A DNA stretch of 64,000 bases from Streptomyces griseoloalbus (GCA_014650015.1 BMUD01000004.1:62001-126000), one strand, 5' to 3'; counted from the first letter of the stretch, positions 26,866 to 35,272 are shown. Notes: generated from the letters alone by a model not told the origin. Translations and numbers: made by a program.

Positions 26866-26903
26866 CACGAGCCCCGTCCCGATGTTTCGGGACGGGGCTC
26901 GTG
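26866..26903. terminator. Bidirectional terminator between lipase and tRNA-like gene
   Basis: A perfect 17-bp stem (26866-26882 with 26887-26903) with a TGTT loop. It lies 15 bases after the lipase stop and directly follows the 3' CCA of the tRNA-like RNA on the other strand, so it can end both transcripts. Confidence 0.9.
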
Positions 26904-26904
26904 A

Positions 26905-26977
26905 TGGAGCGCCGGGCAGGCCTTGCACCTGCATCTCCCCGCAGGAAGCGGGGCGTCTTTCCTTGGACCACCAACGC
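26905..26977 (-). tRNA. Degenerate tRNA-Gly(UCC)-like RNA with encoded CCA
   Basis: The 73 bases read on the minus strand fold into a full cloverleaf. The acceptor GCGTTGG/CCGGCGC is 7 bp with two G-U pairs. The D arm GTC/GAC is 3 bp with loop CAAGGAAA, which keeps the GG pair. The anticodon arm CCCCG/CGGGG is 5 bp with loop CTTCCTG (U33, anticodon UCC). The variable loop is AGAT, and the T arm GCAGG/CCTGC has loop TGCAAGG. Discriminator U73 and an encoded CCA complete it. U73 and UCC fit glycine. Odd points are the non-standard T-loop (UGC instead of UUC), U at position 37 and a 4-base variable loop. It may be a specialised or decayed tRNA, so decoding activity is uncertain. Confidence 0.6.
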
Positions 26978-27053
26978 ACAGCCGGGCTTCGGAGGTTTCC
27001 GTCGCCGTGACCTGAGACAACCATAGCGGTGATCGCCCCAGTAGTCACATCAG

Positions 27054-27593
27054 TCACATGAGCGCTCCGGTGCGGGCCCCCTCGAAGTTCTCCTCGACCT
27101 CCGCCTGCTCCGCCGCGTTCGGGTAGGGGTTGGTGCACGCGGTGCCCGCGCTGGCGCCCGACATCAGGCTGGAGCAGGGGCCGGGCTTGCGGTCCGGCAG
27201 GCCCAGCATGTGCCCGAGTTCATGGGCCGCGATGCGGATCGTGTAGTAGCCCTGGTCCACGGCCTGGCGTCCGATGTAGACCGTGCCGTTGCCCAGGGAG
27301 CCGGGCACGGCGCGCGGCCAGCCGTTGTCCGCCACGACCCGGATGTTGGCCCGCTGCCCGGAGGCGGCCGGGCGGAGCTCGACGGAGTCGACGCTCTCGT
27401 TCCAGATCGCCGCGCCGCGGTCGACCGCGGACTTGAACTCAGCGGCGCCACTCGCGTCGTAGGTGAGCACCCGGGCGGCCACCACGGGGACGGCGCTGCC
27501 GGCGGACGGGGCGGCCACCGCCCGGCCGTCCAGCAGAGGGAAGGACATCACCAGAACAGCGGCCAGGCCGCCGGTCAGCGTACGGACGTGCAT
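27054..27593 (-). CDS. Snapalysin-type extracellular metalloprotease (M7)
   Basis: A 179-residue small neutral protease of peptidase family M7, so far typical of Streptomyces. A signal peptide covers 1 to about 28 (GLAAVLVMSFPLLDGRAVAA) with a short pro-stretch after it. The zinc site is HELGHMLGLPD: His124, Glu125, His128 and Asp134 as the third ligand. Cys140 and Cys153 form the expected disulfide, and LMSGASAG is the Met-turn. The ATG at 27593 follows AGGAGG. snpA genes are often controlled by a divergent LysR activator; none is present here, and the divergent neighbour is an aldo-keto reductase. Confidence 0.95.
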   Translation of the reverse strand: MHVRTLTGGLAAVLVMSFPLLDGRAVAAPSAGSAVPVVAARVLTYDASGAAEFKSAVDRGAAIWNESVDSVELRPAASGQRANIRVVADNGWPRAVPGSLGNGTVYIGRQAVDQGYYTIRIAAHELGHMLGLPDRKPGPCSSLMSGASAGTACTNPYPNAAEQAEVEENFEGARTGALM

Positions 27594-27816
27594 GGTCGAC
27601 CTCCTGTGGGGGAAGGGTAGTCGTGCTCATGTCACTCCCTGCCTGCCCATCGGACGCGGCCCCCAATCCGTCATTCGGCCGCCCCCTGTTCAGAAGCGGC
27701 GGTGCTGAATCCCATGCCGGGGACCGGTTGGACTTCCGGATCACTCGGGGGCACTGTGGGCAGAAGCCACACCGTCCCACGGGCCGCCCCGACCCGCACC
27801 ACCCGGAGACCACCCG

Positions 27817-28860
27817 ATGAACCACGTCAGCAATCCCGAGCGCTACGACGGCACCATGCGCTACCGGCGCACCGGGCGCTCGGGGCTGGACCTCCCCCTG
27901 CTGTCCCTGGGCTACTGGCACAACTTCGGCGACGACCGGCCCTTCGAGACCCAGCGCGAGATCGCCCTGCGCGCCTTCGACCTGGGCATCACCCACCACG
28001 ACCTGGCGAACAACTACGGCCCGCCCTACGGCGCCGCCGAGATCGACTTCGGCCGGCTGATGAAGCAGGACCTCGCGCCGTACCGGGACGAGCTGGTGGT
28101 CTCCACCAAGGCGGGCTGGGACATGTGGCCCGGTCCCTACGGTCAGGGCGGCGGCTCCCGCAAGTACATGCTGGCCTCGCTGGACCAGTCCCTGAAGCGC
28201 ACGGGGCTGGAGTACGTGGACATCTTCTACTCGCACCGGCTGGACGCCACCACTCCGCTCGAGGAGACCATGGGCGCCCTCGACACCGCGGTCCGCCAGG
28301 GCAAGGCGCTCTACGTCGGCATCTCCTCCTACGACGCCGAGCGCACCCGCGAGGCCGTGGCCATCCTCCGGGACCTCGGGACTCCCCTGCTGATCCACCA
28401 GCCGTCGTACAGCATGCTGAACCGCTGGATCGAGACCGAGGGCCTGCTGGACGTGGCGCAGGAGGAGGGGTTCGGGATCATCGGCTTCACGGCGCTCGCG
28501 CAGGGCCTGCTGACCGGACGCTATCTCGACGGCGTGCCGCGGGACTCGCGGGCGGCGGCGGGCAAGTCCTTCGACACCGCCTGGCTGACGGACGACATGC
28601 TGCGCCGGCTGCGCGCCCTGAACGACATCGCGGCGCGCCGCGGGCAGAGCCTCGCCCAGATGGCGCTGGCCTGGGCGCTGCGGGACCGGCGGGTCACCTC
28701 GCTGGTCATCGGCGCGTCCCGCACCGAGCAGCTGGAGCAGAACGTCGCCGCGCTCGAGAACCTCGACTTCAGCGGTGAGGAGCTGGCCGAGATCGACGAG
28801 TACGCCGTCGACGGCGGCGTCGACCTGTGGCGCGAGGCCCGGCTGGGCACTCTGGGCTGA
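27817..28860 (+). CDS. Aldo/keto reductase, L-glyceraldehyde-3-phosphate reductase (YghZ) type
   Basis: A 347-residue NADPH-dependent TIM-barrel reductase. It begins with MRYRRTGRSGLDLPLLSLGYW. ITHHDLANNYGPPYGAAE carries the catalytic Asp and Tyr55-type residues, STKAGWDMWPGPYG the Lys, and FYSHRLDATTPLEETMGALD the catalytic His. The C-terminal VIGASRTEQLEQNV binds the cofactor phosphate. The length and the GPPYG..E motif point to the YghZ/Gpr (AKR14) and Kv-beta-like branch, which reduces L-glyceraldehyde 3-phosphate or methylglyoxal. It is a single gene, divergent from the snapalysin gene. The ATG at 27817 lacks a strong ribosome site; an inner ATG before RYRRTG is possible. Confidence 0.92.
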   Translation: MNHVSNPERYDGTMRYRRTGRSGLDLPLLSLGYWHNFGDDRPFETQREIALRAFDLGITHHDLANNYGPPYGAAEIDFGRLMKQDLAPYRDELVVSTKAGWDMWPGPYGQGGGSRKYMLASLDQSLKRTGLEYVDIFYSHRLDATTPLEETMGALDTAVRQGKALYVGISSYDAERTREAVAILRDLGTPLLIHQPSYSMLNRWIETEGLLDVAQEEGFGIIGFTALAQGLLTGRYLDGVPRDSRAAAGKSFDTAWLTDDMLRRLRALNDIAARRGQSLAQMALAWALRDRRVTSLVIGASRTEQLEQNVAALENLDFSGEELAEIDEYAVDGGVDLWREARLGTLG

Positions 28861-28951
28861 GCCCCGGGGTGTGAGCTGCCGTGGGAGGGGAACTGCGGTG
28901 CGGTGAGCCGTGCTCCTCGGCCGCGGTGGTCCCCACAGTTCGGACGGTCGT

Positions 28952-29434
28952 ATGCAGACCTTTCTGCCGTACCCCGACTTCAGCGAGTCGGCGCTGGTGC
29001 TCGACCGGCGCCGGCTCGGCAAACAGCGGGTCGAGGCGCTTCAGGTGCTGCGCGGCCTGATCGTGCCGGGCTACGGGTGGCGCCGCCATCCCGCCGTCCG
29101 TATGTGGACCGGCTACGAGGAGGCGCTGGTGCGCTACGGCCTGGACATCTGCCGGATCTGGCGCGACCGGGGCCATCAGGACAGCTGTGCCGCCACCCTC
29201 GTCGCCGACCTCGCCACGGTCCGGCCCGGCGCCCCGGTGCGCGGTCAGCGGGAGCTGGCCGAGGCGGGTGAGCTGCCGCCCTGGCTCGGGGACGACGCGC
29301 TGCACCGCAGCCACCGGTCGGCGCTGGTGCGCAAGGACCCTGCCGTCTACGCCGACCTCTTCCCCGGCGAGCCGGACGACCTGCCGTACGTCTGGCCGGC
29401 GTCCGACCGCGACCCGGAGGCCGTCGCCGACTGA
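28952..29434 (+). CDS. MSMEG_6728-family protein (pyrimidine-dimer glycosylase-like)
   Basis: A 160-residue cytoplasmic protein with the family start MQTFLPYPDFSESALVLDRRRLGKQRVEALQVLRGL and the core YGWRRHPAVRMWTGYEEALVRYGLDICRIWRDRGHQDSC. HRSHRSALVRKDP..Y and LPYVWP close the domain. Members share the fold of T4 endonuclease V-type DNA-damage glycosylases but are largely uncharacterised. An upstream in-frame ATG/GTG exists, but the family begins at the ATG at 28952. It follows the aldo-keto reductase by 91 bases and ends in a hairpin shared with the ribosomal-protein operon. Confidence 0.88.
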   Translation: MQTFLPYPDFSESALVLDRRRLGKQRVEALQVLRGLIVPGYGWRRHPAVRMWTGYEEALVRYGLDICRIWRDRGHQDSCAATLVADLATVRPGAPVRGQRELAEAGELPPWLGDDALHRSHRSALVRKDPAVYADLFPGEPDDLPYVWPASDRDPEAVAD

Positions 29435-29453
29435 CCGGCGTGCGGACACGCGC

Positions 29454-29493
29454 CGGGCCCGGTCCGCACGAGGTCGTACGGGGACCGGGCCCG
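29454..29493. terminator. Hairpin between convergent genes
   Basis: A perfect 12-bp stem (CGGGCCCGGTCC at 29454-29465 with its complement at 29482-29493) and a 16-base loop, 20 bases after the MSMEG_6728-type stop and 22 bases after the L36 stop on the other strand. Confidence 0.7.
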
Positions 29494-29515
29494 ACACGGT
29501 GTCACCGGCGGTTCG

Positions 29516-29638
29516 TCAGCCCTGGCGGGCCTTGAAGCGCGGATCCTTCTTGTTGATCACGAAGACGGTGCCCCGTCGACGCACGATCTGCGCACCGGGC
29601 CTCGCCTTCAGCGAGCGCAACGACTTGCGCACCTTCAT
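29516..29638 (-). CDS. rpmJ: 50S ribosomal protein L36, cysteine-free paralogue
   Basis: A 40-residue ribosomal protein: [20 protein letters not shown], then [20 protein letters not shown]. The zinc-ribbon cysteines of ordinary L36 (CxxC...CxxxxH) are absent, so this is the zinc-independent C-minus form that replaces the zinc form under zinc limitation. It is the third gene of an L33-L31-L36 operon, 40 bases after L31. The ATG is preceded by GGAGAG. The frame is short but unambiguous. Confidence 0.92.
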   Translation of the reverse strand: MKVRKSLRSLKARPGAQIVRRRGTVFVINKKDPRFKARQG

Positions 29639-29678
29639 CTCTCTGCTCTCCTTCCGCTCGGACCGCGACCGGTCGGCG

Positions 29679-29939
29679 TCAGCGTGCCGCGGGCGCGGTA
29701 CGGCCGTAGCGACGCTCGAAGCGCTCCACGCGGCCCGCGCTGTCCATGACGCGCGCGGTGCCCGTGTAGAACGGGTGGGAGGCCGACGAGACCTCGACGT
29801 CGATCAGCGGACGGGTGGTGCCGTCCGCCCACTCGATCGTCCGCGTCGTCCGCGCGGTCGACCGCATGAGGAACGTGGTGTTCGCCGCGCGGTCACGGAA
29901 GACGACCGGGCGGGAGACGGGGTGGATGCCGGACTTCAT
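29679..29939 (-). CDS. rpmE2: 50S ribosomal protein L31 type B
   Basis: An 86-residue type B L31: [20 protein letters not shown], an internal [52 protein letters not shown] and the ..ERFxxRYG end are diagnostic. It contains no cysteine, so it is the zinc-free form. The ATG at 29939 has AGGAAGG upstream. It lies between L33 and L36 in the same operon with 40-44-base gaps. Confidence 0.95.
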   Translation of the reverse strand: MKSGIHPVSRPVVFRDRAANTTFLMRSTARTTRTIEWADGTTRPLIDVEVSSASHPFYTGTARVMDSAGRVERFERRYGRTAPAAR

Positions 29940-29983
29940 GGGGTTCCTTCCTGCGGGCCGCCGCCCGGAGGCGACGGCCGGGG

Positions 29984-30148
29984 TCATCGGGCCTCGCGGA
30001 ACGGGACGTGCTCGCGGGCCACCGGGTCGTACTTGCGCAGGACCAGCCGGTCGGGGTCGTTCAGCCGGTTCTTCCGGGTCGTGTACGTCACGCCGGTCCC
30101 CGCCGTCGACCTCAACGTCACGACCGGGCGCGCACCCTTGTTCGCCAT
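29984..30148 (-). CDS. rpmG: 50S ribosomal protein L33, cysteine-free paralogue
   Basis: A 54-residue L33: [20 protein letters not shown], then [34 protein letters not shown]. The zinc-ribbon cysteine pairs of C-plus L33 are missing. The ATG at 30148 has AAGGAGG at 7 bases. It is first in the L33-L31-L36 operon. C-minus sets of this kind are Zur-repressed in other Streptomyces, but I could not recognise a Zur box in the 100 bases upstream (the only A/T-rich stretch is ATTTGTT near 30185). Confidence 0.93.
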   Translation of the reverse strand: MANKGARPVVTLRSTAGTGVTYTTRKNRLNDPDRLVLRKYDPVAREHVPFREAR

Positions 30149-30320
30149 GGTGTCCTCCTTCAGCGGCACCCGGACATCCACCCATTTGTTGGGGGCATGT
30201 CACTCACGGCTGATGTAACGCGGGGACGGGCCGCCGCATTCCCCGCCGGTTTCCCACCCGGCGGCGAGCCCTCCCCTGCCAGGGGGACGCCGAGCCCGCA
30301 GGGTTCCTGGGGACGGGCGG

Positions 30321-30356
30321 TGCCCCGGCGTCCCCTCGTTGGGGTCCGCCGGGGCA
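30321..30356 (-). terminator. Terminator of the liv operon
   Basis: A 10-bp stem (TGCCCCGGCG at 30321-30330 with its complement at 30347-30356) continues internally with CCCC/GGGG around TCGTT. It lies about 20 bases past the livK stop. Confidence 0.8.
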
Positions 30357-30375
30357 TCCGGGATGTGACCGGCCG

Positions 30376-31662
30376 TCACCGGGAGGACAGGTAGTCCTCG
30401 ACTCCCGGAGCGGTGTGCGCCTCCTGAGCGTTCACCACGCCGCCGACCGCCTTGGCGTCGGGCTTCAGCACATACGTCTCGACGCTCGCGGGACGGTCGA
30501 CGTCGGAGAAGTTCTGCGCGGTGCCGAGGCCGGTGTCGGCGTTCTTCTGCGAACGGTGCGCCTCGACCACGTCCTCACGGGTGAGGCCGCCCGCCTCGCA
30601 GGCCTTCTTCAGGTCGGCGCCCATGAGCTGTGCGGCGTTGTACCCGGACAGCACCCCGGAGTCGACCGGCGAGTCCGGGTACTTCTTCCGGTAGGACGCC
30701 ACCATGCGCCGCACGCCGGGCAGGTCGGAGCTGACCGCGGGCGCGGCGCTCACCACGTTCAGCATCGCCGCGAGGGCCGGCGCGGCCGGGGTCTTCATCA
30801 GCTGGGGCGCGAAGCCGGGGGCGCTGCTGACGACGGGGACGCTCAGGCCGCGGGAGGCCGCGACACCGACCAGCGAGGCCGTCTGCGCGGGCCCGGCGCT
30901 GATCAGGACGGCCTTCACGCCCTCCTTGCGCAGCGCCGAGACCTGGGCCGACAGGTCGGTGTCCGTCGCCTTGATCTTCAGGCCGGTCACCTTCAGACCT
31001 GCCTTCCCCGCCGCCCAGGTGGACCCTTCGAGCGCGTTGGCGCCGTAGTCGCCCTCGAAGTAGACGTGGCCGATCCTGTCGCCGCTCTTCAGGCCCTTGT
31101 CACGGGTGAGGAACTCGACCGCGGCGATCATGTCGACGTCGTACGTGGTGCCGAGCACCTGGATGGCGTCCTTGCCGAGCAGAGAGGCCGCCCAGGCCTG
31201 CGGGAAGGTGAGCATCTTGTCGCGCTCGATGTCGTCGAGCAGCGCCGCGACCACCGGGGAGCCGATGACCTGGGGCAGTGCCACGACGTCCGGGGCGATG
31301 TCGGCGTAGGCGGTGACCGCCTTCTGCACGTCGTATCCGTGGTCCTTGACGACGATCTCGACCTTGCGGTCGCAGATGCCGCCCTGGGCGTTGGTCTCCT
31401 CGGCCCACATCCGCTGTGCCTGCACGATGCTCTTGCCGAGCGTGGCATAGGGGCCGGTCAGGTCGGTGAGGGCACCCAGTCTGATGGTGTCGGCGCCGAC
31501 GCCGGGCCCGGTGCGGACGCCGTCGGCGGCCTCGCCTCCCTTGTCGCCGCCGTCCGCCTTGGAACTGCATCCGGTGGCCGCGAGCAGCAGGGCGAGGACG
31601 CCGGCGAGGACGGTCCCGGCGGTGCGCTGCCGGTCGCGGTGCCTGTGGTGCGTGGTGTTCAC
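30376..31662 (-). CDS. livK: Branched-chain amino-acid-type ABC transporter substrate-binding lipoprotein
   Basis: A 428-residue lipoprotein of the LivK periplasmic-binding group. The signal sequence ends in the lipobox LAATGC, so the Cys near residue 33 would be acylated and the protein anchored outside the membrane. The mature part opens DTIRLGALTDLTGPYATLGKSIVQAQRMW and has VEIVVKDHGYDVQKAVTAYADI and VLISAGPAQTASLVG. The GTG at 31662 follows AAGGAG and overlaps the livM stop by 4 bases. It is the last of five coupled transporter genes. The ligand may be leucine-type amino acids, amides or urea-like compounds. Confidence 0.92.
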   Translation of the reverse strand: MNTTHHRHRDRQRTAGTVLAGVLALLLAATGCSSKADGGDKGGEAADGVRTGPGVGADTIRLGALTDLTGPYATLGKSIVQAQRMWAEETNAQGGICDRKVEIVVKDHGYDVQKAVTAYADIAPDVVALPQVIGSPVVAALLDDIERDKMLTFPQAWAASLLGKDAIQVLGTTYDVDMIAAVEFLTRDKGLKSGDRIGHVYFEGDYGANALEGSTWAAGKAGLKVTGLKIKATDTDLSAQVSALRKEGVKAVLISAGPAQTASLVGVAASRGLSVPVVSSAPGFAPQLMKTPAAPALAAMLNVVSAAPAVSSDLPGVRRMVASYRKKYPDSPVDSGVLSGYNAAQLMGADLKKACEAGGLTREDVVEAHRSQKNADTGLGTAQNFSDVDRPASVETYVLKPDAKAVGGVVNAQEAHTAPGVEDYLSSR

Positions 31663-32804
31663 GGGGTGTGCTCCTTGGGTCGTGCGGCCGCGGCCGGTTG
31701 CGGAGGCGAAGGGACGACGGTTTCCGGGGCGGGGGTGCGGGTGCGGCGGCGCCGTACGCGGTCGCGGACCCGGCGCGCAAGGCCGTGCAGTCCGTCGGGT
31801 GCGTAGAGCAGGACCAGCACGATCGCCGCCCCGTACAGGTAGCGGGCCGCCTCGGTGGGGCCCACGGTGCCCTCGGTGGAGCCGGGGGCGGTCACCAGCG
31901 GGAGCTGGTCGGCGTAGCGGGTCATCAGCAGCGGGAGGGCGGTGACGAAGACGGCGCCGGCGGTGGCTCCGGCGACGGACCCGAGGCCGCCGATGACGAT
32001 CATGGCGAGGTAGTCGACGGAGAGGGCGAGTGAGAAGTAGTCCGGGACGACGCGCCGGAAGGCGAGGGCGAGGAGCACTCCCGCGAGCCCGGCGTACATC
32101 GACGACACCACGAAGGCCGCCGAGCGGTGCCGGGCGACGTCGACGCCCATCACGGCGGCCGCGGTCTCGCTGTCGCGCAGGGCGGCCAGCGCCCGGCCGG
32201 GGCGTCCGCGCAGCAAGCCTCGGGCGGTGAACCAGGTGACCGCGAACAGGGCCAGCCCCAGGAACCACAGCCGTTCCTCCGCGCCGAACGGCACGCCGAG
32301 GACGGTCGGTTCGGGGTCGTCCGCGCCGAAGGTGAAGCCGCCGAGCGTCAGCGGGGGCACGGAGCGGCCGTTGAAGCCGCCGGTGACGGAGTCCGCGGTC
32401 AGCAGCACGTGGTGGCCGAGGAAGACCAGGGCGAGGGTGGCGATGCCCAGGTAGATGCCCTTGACCCGGGCGGCGACGGGGCTGAACAGCCCGCCCGCCG
32501 CGCCGGCGAGCAGCACCGCGAGGAGCGCGGCGAGAGCCGGTGGCAGTCCTGGTCCGGGCTCACCAGCGAGCCAGGTGTAGCCGTAGGCGCCGACGGCGAG
32601 GAAGAAGGCGTGGCCGAGGGAGAGCTGGCCCGCGGTGCCGGTGAGCAGGGCGAGGCCGACGGCGCCGATGGCCGCCGCCATCGAAAACAGGCCGATCCGC
32701 AGCCAGAAGGCGTCCAGGTAGAACGGCGGCAGGCACAGGAGAACGGCGAGCAGCCAGAGCCCGGCCCGGCGGCGGGTCAGGGCGGTGAGCAGACGGTCAG
32801 ACAC
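31659..32804 (-). CDS. livM: Branched-chain amino-acid-type ABC transporter permease LivM
   Basis: A 381-residue inner-membrane permease with about eight hydrophobic helices, e.g. RAGLWLLAVLLCLPPFYL and FSMAAAIGAVGLALLTGTAGQLSLGHAFFLAVGAYGY, the latter carrying the LivM signature. The EAA-like cytoplasmic loop is GRPGRALAALRDSETAAAVMGVDVARHR, and IGGLGSVAGATAGAVF is also conserved. The tail after 340 is basic and proline-rich. The GTG start (32804) overlaps livH by 8 bases, and its stop overlaps livK by 4. It forms a heterodimeric channel with LivH. Confidence 0.95.
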   Translation of the reverse strand: MSDRLLTALTRRRAGLWLLAVLLCLPPFYLDAFWLRIGLFSMAAAIGAVGLALLTGTAGQLSLGHAFFLAVGAYGYTWLAGEPGPGLPPALAALLAVLLAGAAGGLFSPVAARVKGIYLGIATLALVFLGHHVLLTADSVTGGFNGRSVPPLTLGGFTFGADDPEPTVLGVPFGAEERLWFLGLALFAVTWFTARGLLRGRPGRALAALRDSETAAAVMGVDVARHRSAAFVVSSMYAGLAGVLLALAFRRVVPDYFSLALSVDYLAMIVIGGLGSVAGATAGAVFVTALPLLMTRYADQLPLVTAPGSTEGTVGPTEAARYLYGAAIVLVLLYAPDGLHGLARRVRDRVRRRRTRTPAPETVVPSPPQPAAAARPKEHTP

Positions 32805-33693
32805 GAGCCGCTCCCTTCGCGCCGAACAGCCCGGTGGGCCGTACCAGGAGGACCAGCAGCATCACGGCGTACGGGGCGACGTCGCCGAAGCCCTCGCCGA
32901 GTACGTGCAGGTCGGACTGGTAGCCGACGACGAGTGCCTCGGTCAGGCCGATGATCAGGCTGCCCGCGAGGGCTCCGGCCGGGGAGGCCAGCCCGCCGAG
33001 GATCGCGGCCGGGAAGGCGTTGAGCGCGATCTGGCCGGTGCCGCGCTCCAGTCCGGGCGCGGGGAAGGCGGCGAGGAACACGGCGGCCAGCGCGGCGAGC
33101 GCGCCCGCCAGACACCAGGCGCCCGCGCGCACCCGGCCGAGCCGTACGCCCATGAGGGCGGCCGCCTCCAGGTCCTCCGCCGCCGCCCGCAGGGACAGCC
33201 CCCAGGAGGTGAACCGGAAGAGCGCGAACACGGCGGCGATGACCACGGCCGACACCACGATCGCGGCGAGCCGGCTGTCGGCGACGGTCACCGGACCCAG
33301 CTCGGTCACCGAGTCGCCCCAGGGGTCGCCCAGGGACAGCAGGTCTCCGCCGACGCGCCGGGCCAGATCGGTGAACAGCACGATGTCGACGCCGATGGTG
33401 ACGATGGTCTGTACGTGGGCGGCGTGGGCGTCCTGGCCCCCGCGTTGCAGCAGGAAGCGGTCGAGTGCGCCCGCGAGGGCGGCCGTCGTCAGGATGGCCA
33501 GGGCCAGCGCCCCGGCGAAGCCGAGGTCGTCGTGCAGGACGGCGATGAGGTAGCCGCCGAACAGCAGCAGGGAGCCGTGGGCGAAGTTGAGGACGCCGGA
33601 GGCCTTGAAGATGACGACGAAGCCGAGCGCGACCAGCGCGTAGACCGCGCCGAGTGCCAGTCCGCCGAGGACGTTGTCGAGAAACCCGGTCAT
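32797..33693 (-). CDS. livH: Branched-chain amino-acid-type ABC transporter permease LivH
   Basis: A 298-residue permease opening MTGFLDNVLGGLALGAVYAL, then VALGFVVIFKASGVLNFAHGSLLLFGGYLIAVL, the LivH hallmark. The EAA loop is RAAAEDLEAAALMGVRLGRV and the C-terminal half has NAFPAAILGGLASPAGALAGSLIIGLTEALV. It has eight predicted transmembrane helices. The ATG at 33693 overlaps the livG stop by 4 bases; the much longer open frame upstream is a shadow of livG. Confidence 0.95.
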   Translation of the reverse strand: MTGFLDNVLGGLALGAVYALVALGFVVIFKASGVLNFAHGSLLLFGGYLIAVLHDDLGFAGALALAILTTAALAGALDRFLLQRGGQDAHAAHVQTIVTIGVDIVLFTDLARRVGGDLLSLGDPWGDSVTELGPVTVADSRLAAIVVSAVVIAAVFALFRFTSWGLSLRAAAEDLEAAALMGVRLGRVRAGAWCLAGALAALAAVFLAAFPAPGLERGTGQIALNAFPAAILGGLASPAGALAGSLIIGLTEALVVGYQSDLHVLGEGFGDVAPYAVMLLVLLVRPTGLFGAKGAARV

Positions 33694-34493
33694 GCCGCGT
33701 CCTCCTTCGGTGCGTCGGTGCCGAGGTAGGCGCGCAGCACCCCGGGGTCCTGGCGGACCTCGTCGGGGGTGCCGTGGGCGATGGGCCGCCCGAAGTCGAG
33801 CACGGTCACGTCGTCGGCGAGGCGCATGACGAGGCCCATGTCGTGCTCCACGAGGACGACGGACAGGCCCAGTTCGGCGCGCAGTTCGCCCACGACCGCG
33901 GCGGTGCGGGCGCGTTCGGCGGCGTTCATGCCGGCCACGGGTTCGTCGAGGAGCAGCACGCGTGGCTCCAGGCAGAGGGCGCGGGCGAGTTCGACGCGCT
34001 TGCGGTCGCCGTACGACAGCAGGGCGACGGGGCTGTCGAAGTGGGCGCCGAGGCCCGTGAGTTCGGCGATCCGGCGGGCGCGGTCGAGGTGCTCGCGCTG
34101 TTCCCGTACGGCCCGCGGCAGGCGCAGCGCGCTGGCGGCGAAACCGGCCCGGGACAGGGCGTGGCGGCCGAGCATGAGGTTGTCGGCGACCGTGCCGTGG
34201 GTGGTGACGATGTTCTGGAAGGTGCGGGCCACGCCGAGCGCGGCGATGCGGTGCGGGGCGAGCCGGGTCAGCTCGGTGTCGCCGAGCGTCACCGTGCCGG
34301 CGTCCGGCCGGCACAGGCCGGACAGCACGTTGAAGCAGGTCGACTTGCCGGCGCCGTTGGGTCCGATGACCGCGTGCACCGTGCCGGGGGTGACGGTGAA
34401 GGAGACGCCGTCGAGTGCGGTGAGACCGGCGAAGCGCACGGTGACGTCCCGTACGTCGAGCACGGGCGGCGGGGCAAAGGCGCGGTCGTTCAC
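33690..34493 (-). CDS. livG: ABC transporter ATP-binding protein LivG
   Basis: A 267-residue ATPase subunit. The Walker A motif is GPNGAGKST, the Q-loop is ARTFQNIVTT and the signature is LSYGDRKRVELARAL, a variant of LSGGQ (LSYGD) usual in LivG. Walker B is RVLLLDEPVAGM and the switch His is in VLVEHDMGLVM. The GTG at 34493 overlaps the livF stop by 4 bases. With LivF it powers import. Confidence 0.96.
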   Translation of the reverse strand: MNDRAFAPPPVLDVRDVTVRFAGLTALDGVSFTVTPGTVHAVIGPNGAGKSTCFNVLSGLCRPDAGTVTLGDTELTRLAPHRIAALGVARTFQNIVTTHGTVADNLMLGRHALSRAGFAASALRLPRAVREQREHLDRARRIAELTGLGAHFDSPVALLSYGDRKRVELARALCLEPRVLLLDEPVAGMNAAERARTAAVVGELRAELGLSVVLVEHDMGLVMRLADDVTVLDFGRPIAHGTPDEVRQDPGVLRAYLGTDAPKEDAA

Positions 34494-35272
34494 GCGGCCC
34501 CCTGGTCCTCGGCCGACTCGCCCAGGTAGAGGCGGCGTACGGCGTCGGTGCGGGCGAGTTCGTCGGCGGGGCCGGACAGCCGGGTCTCGCCGACCTCCAG
34601 GACGTACGCCCGGTCGGCGAGGGAGAGCGCCATGCCCGCGTTCTGCTCGACCAGGAGCACGGCGGTCCCCTGGGCGTTGATCTCGCGGATCACCTCGGCG
34701 ATCCGGTACACCATCTGCGGGGCGAGGCCGAGGGACGGTTCGTCGAGGAGCAGCAGGCGCGGGGCGGCCATCAGGGCGCGGCCGATGGCGAGCATCTGCT
34801 GCTCGCCGCCGGAGAGCAGGCCCGCGGCCTGGTGGGTGCGTTCCGCGAGCCGGGGGAAGAGCGCGAAGACCCGCTCCCGGGCCTCCTGGACCTGCGCGCG
34901 CCCGCGCCGGCCGAGCCCGAGTCCGCCGGAGCGCAGGTTCTCGTCGACCGAGAGTCCGGCGAACACCCGTCGTCCCTCCGGGACCTGGACGACTCCGGCG
35001 CGTACCGCCGCGACGGGGTCCCTGCCGTCGAGCACCGTCCCGCCGTAGCGGACACGGCCGGCCGTGATCGCGCCGCGGTGCAGGCGCAGGGTGCCGGACA
35101 CGGCCCGCAGCAGGGTCGTCTTGCCGGCACCGTTGGCGCCGAGGAGCGCCACGACGGCGCCGTGCGGCACGGTCAGGGACACGGAGCGGAGGGCGGACAC
35201 CGCACGCCCGTACGTCACGTCGACGTTCTCGACGCGCAGCGCGGGCAGGTCGTCCGGTGGTGCTTCGGGCAT
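34490..35272 (-). CDS. livF: ABC transporter ATP-binding protein LivF
   Basis: A 260-residue ATPase subunit and first gene of the five-gene transporter operon. It has Walker A GANGAGKTT, Q-loop QVPEGRRVFAGLSVDEN (family-typical PEGRR), signature LLSGGEQQMLAIGRAL, Walker B RLLLLDEPSLGL and LLVEQNAGMAL. The ATG at 35272 follows GAGGAG; upstream in-frame sequence has no family similarity. The 170-base leader contains an 8-bp inverted repeat. A PucR-type regulator gene ends just upstream and may control the operon. Confidence 0.96.
   Translation of the reverse strand: MPEAPPDDLPALRVENVDVTYGRAVSALRSVSLTVPHGAVVALLGANGAGKTTLLRAVSGTLRLHRGAITAGRVRYGGTVLDGRDPVAAVRAGVVQVPEGRRVFAGLSVDENLRSGGLGLGRRGRAQVQEARERVFALFPRLAERTHQAAGLLSGGEQQMLAIGRALMAAPRLLLLDEPSLGLAPQMVYRIAEVIREINAQGTAVLLVEQNAGMALSLADRAYVLEVGETRLSGPADELARTDAVRRLYLGESAEDQGAA

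Noticed and set aside
30149-30250. Zur box upstream of the cysteine-free ribosomal operon
   Set aside because: Expected biologically, but no sequence resembling the A/T-rich palindromic consensus was found, so none is annotated.
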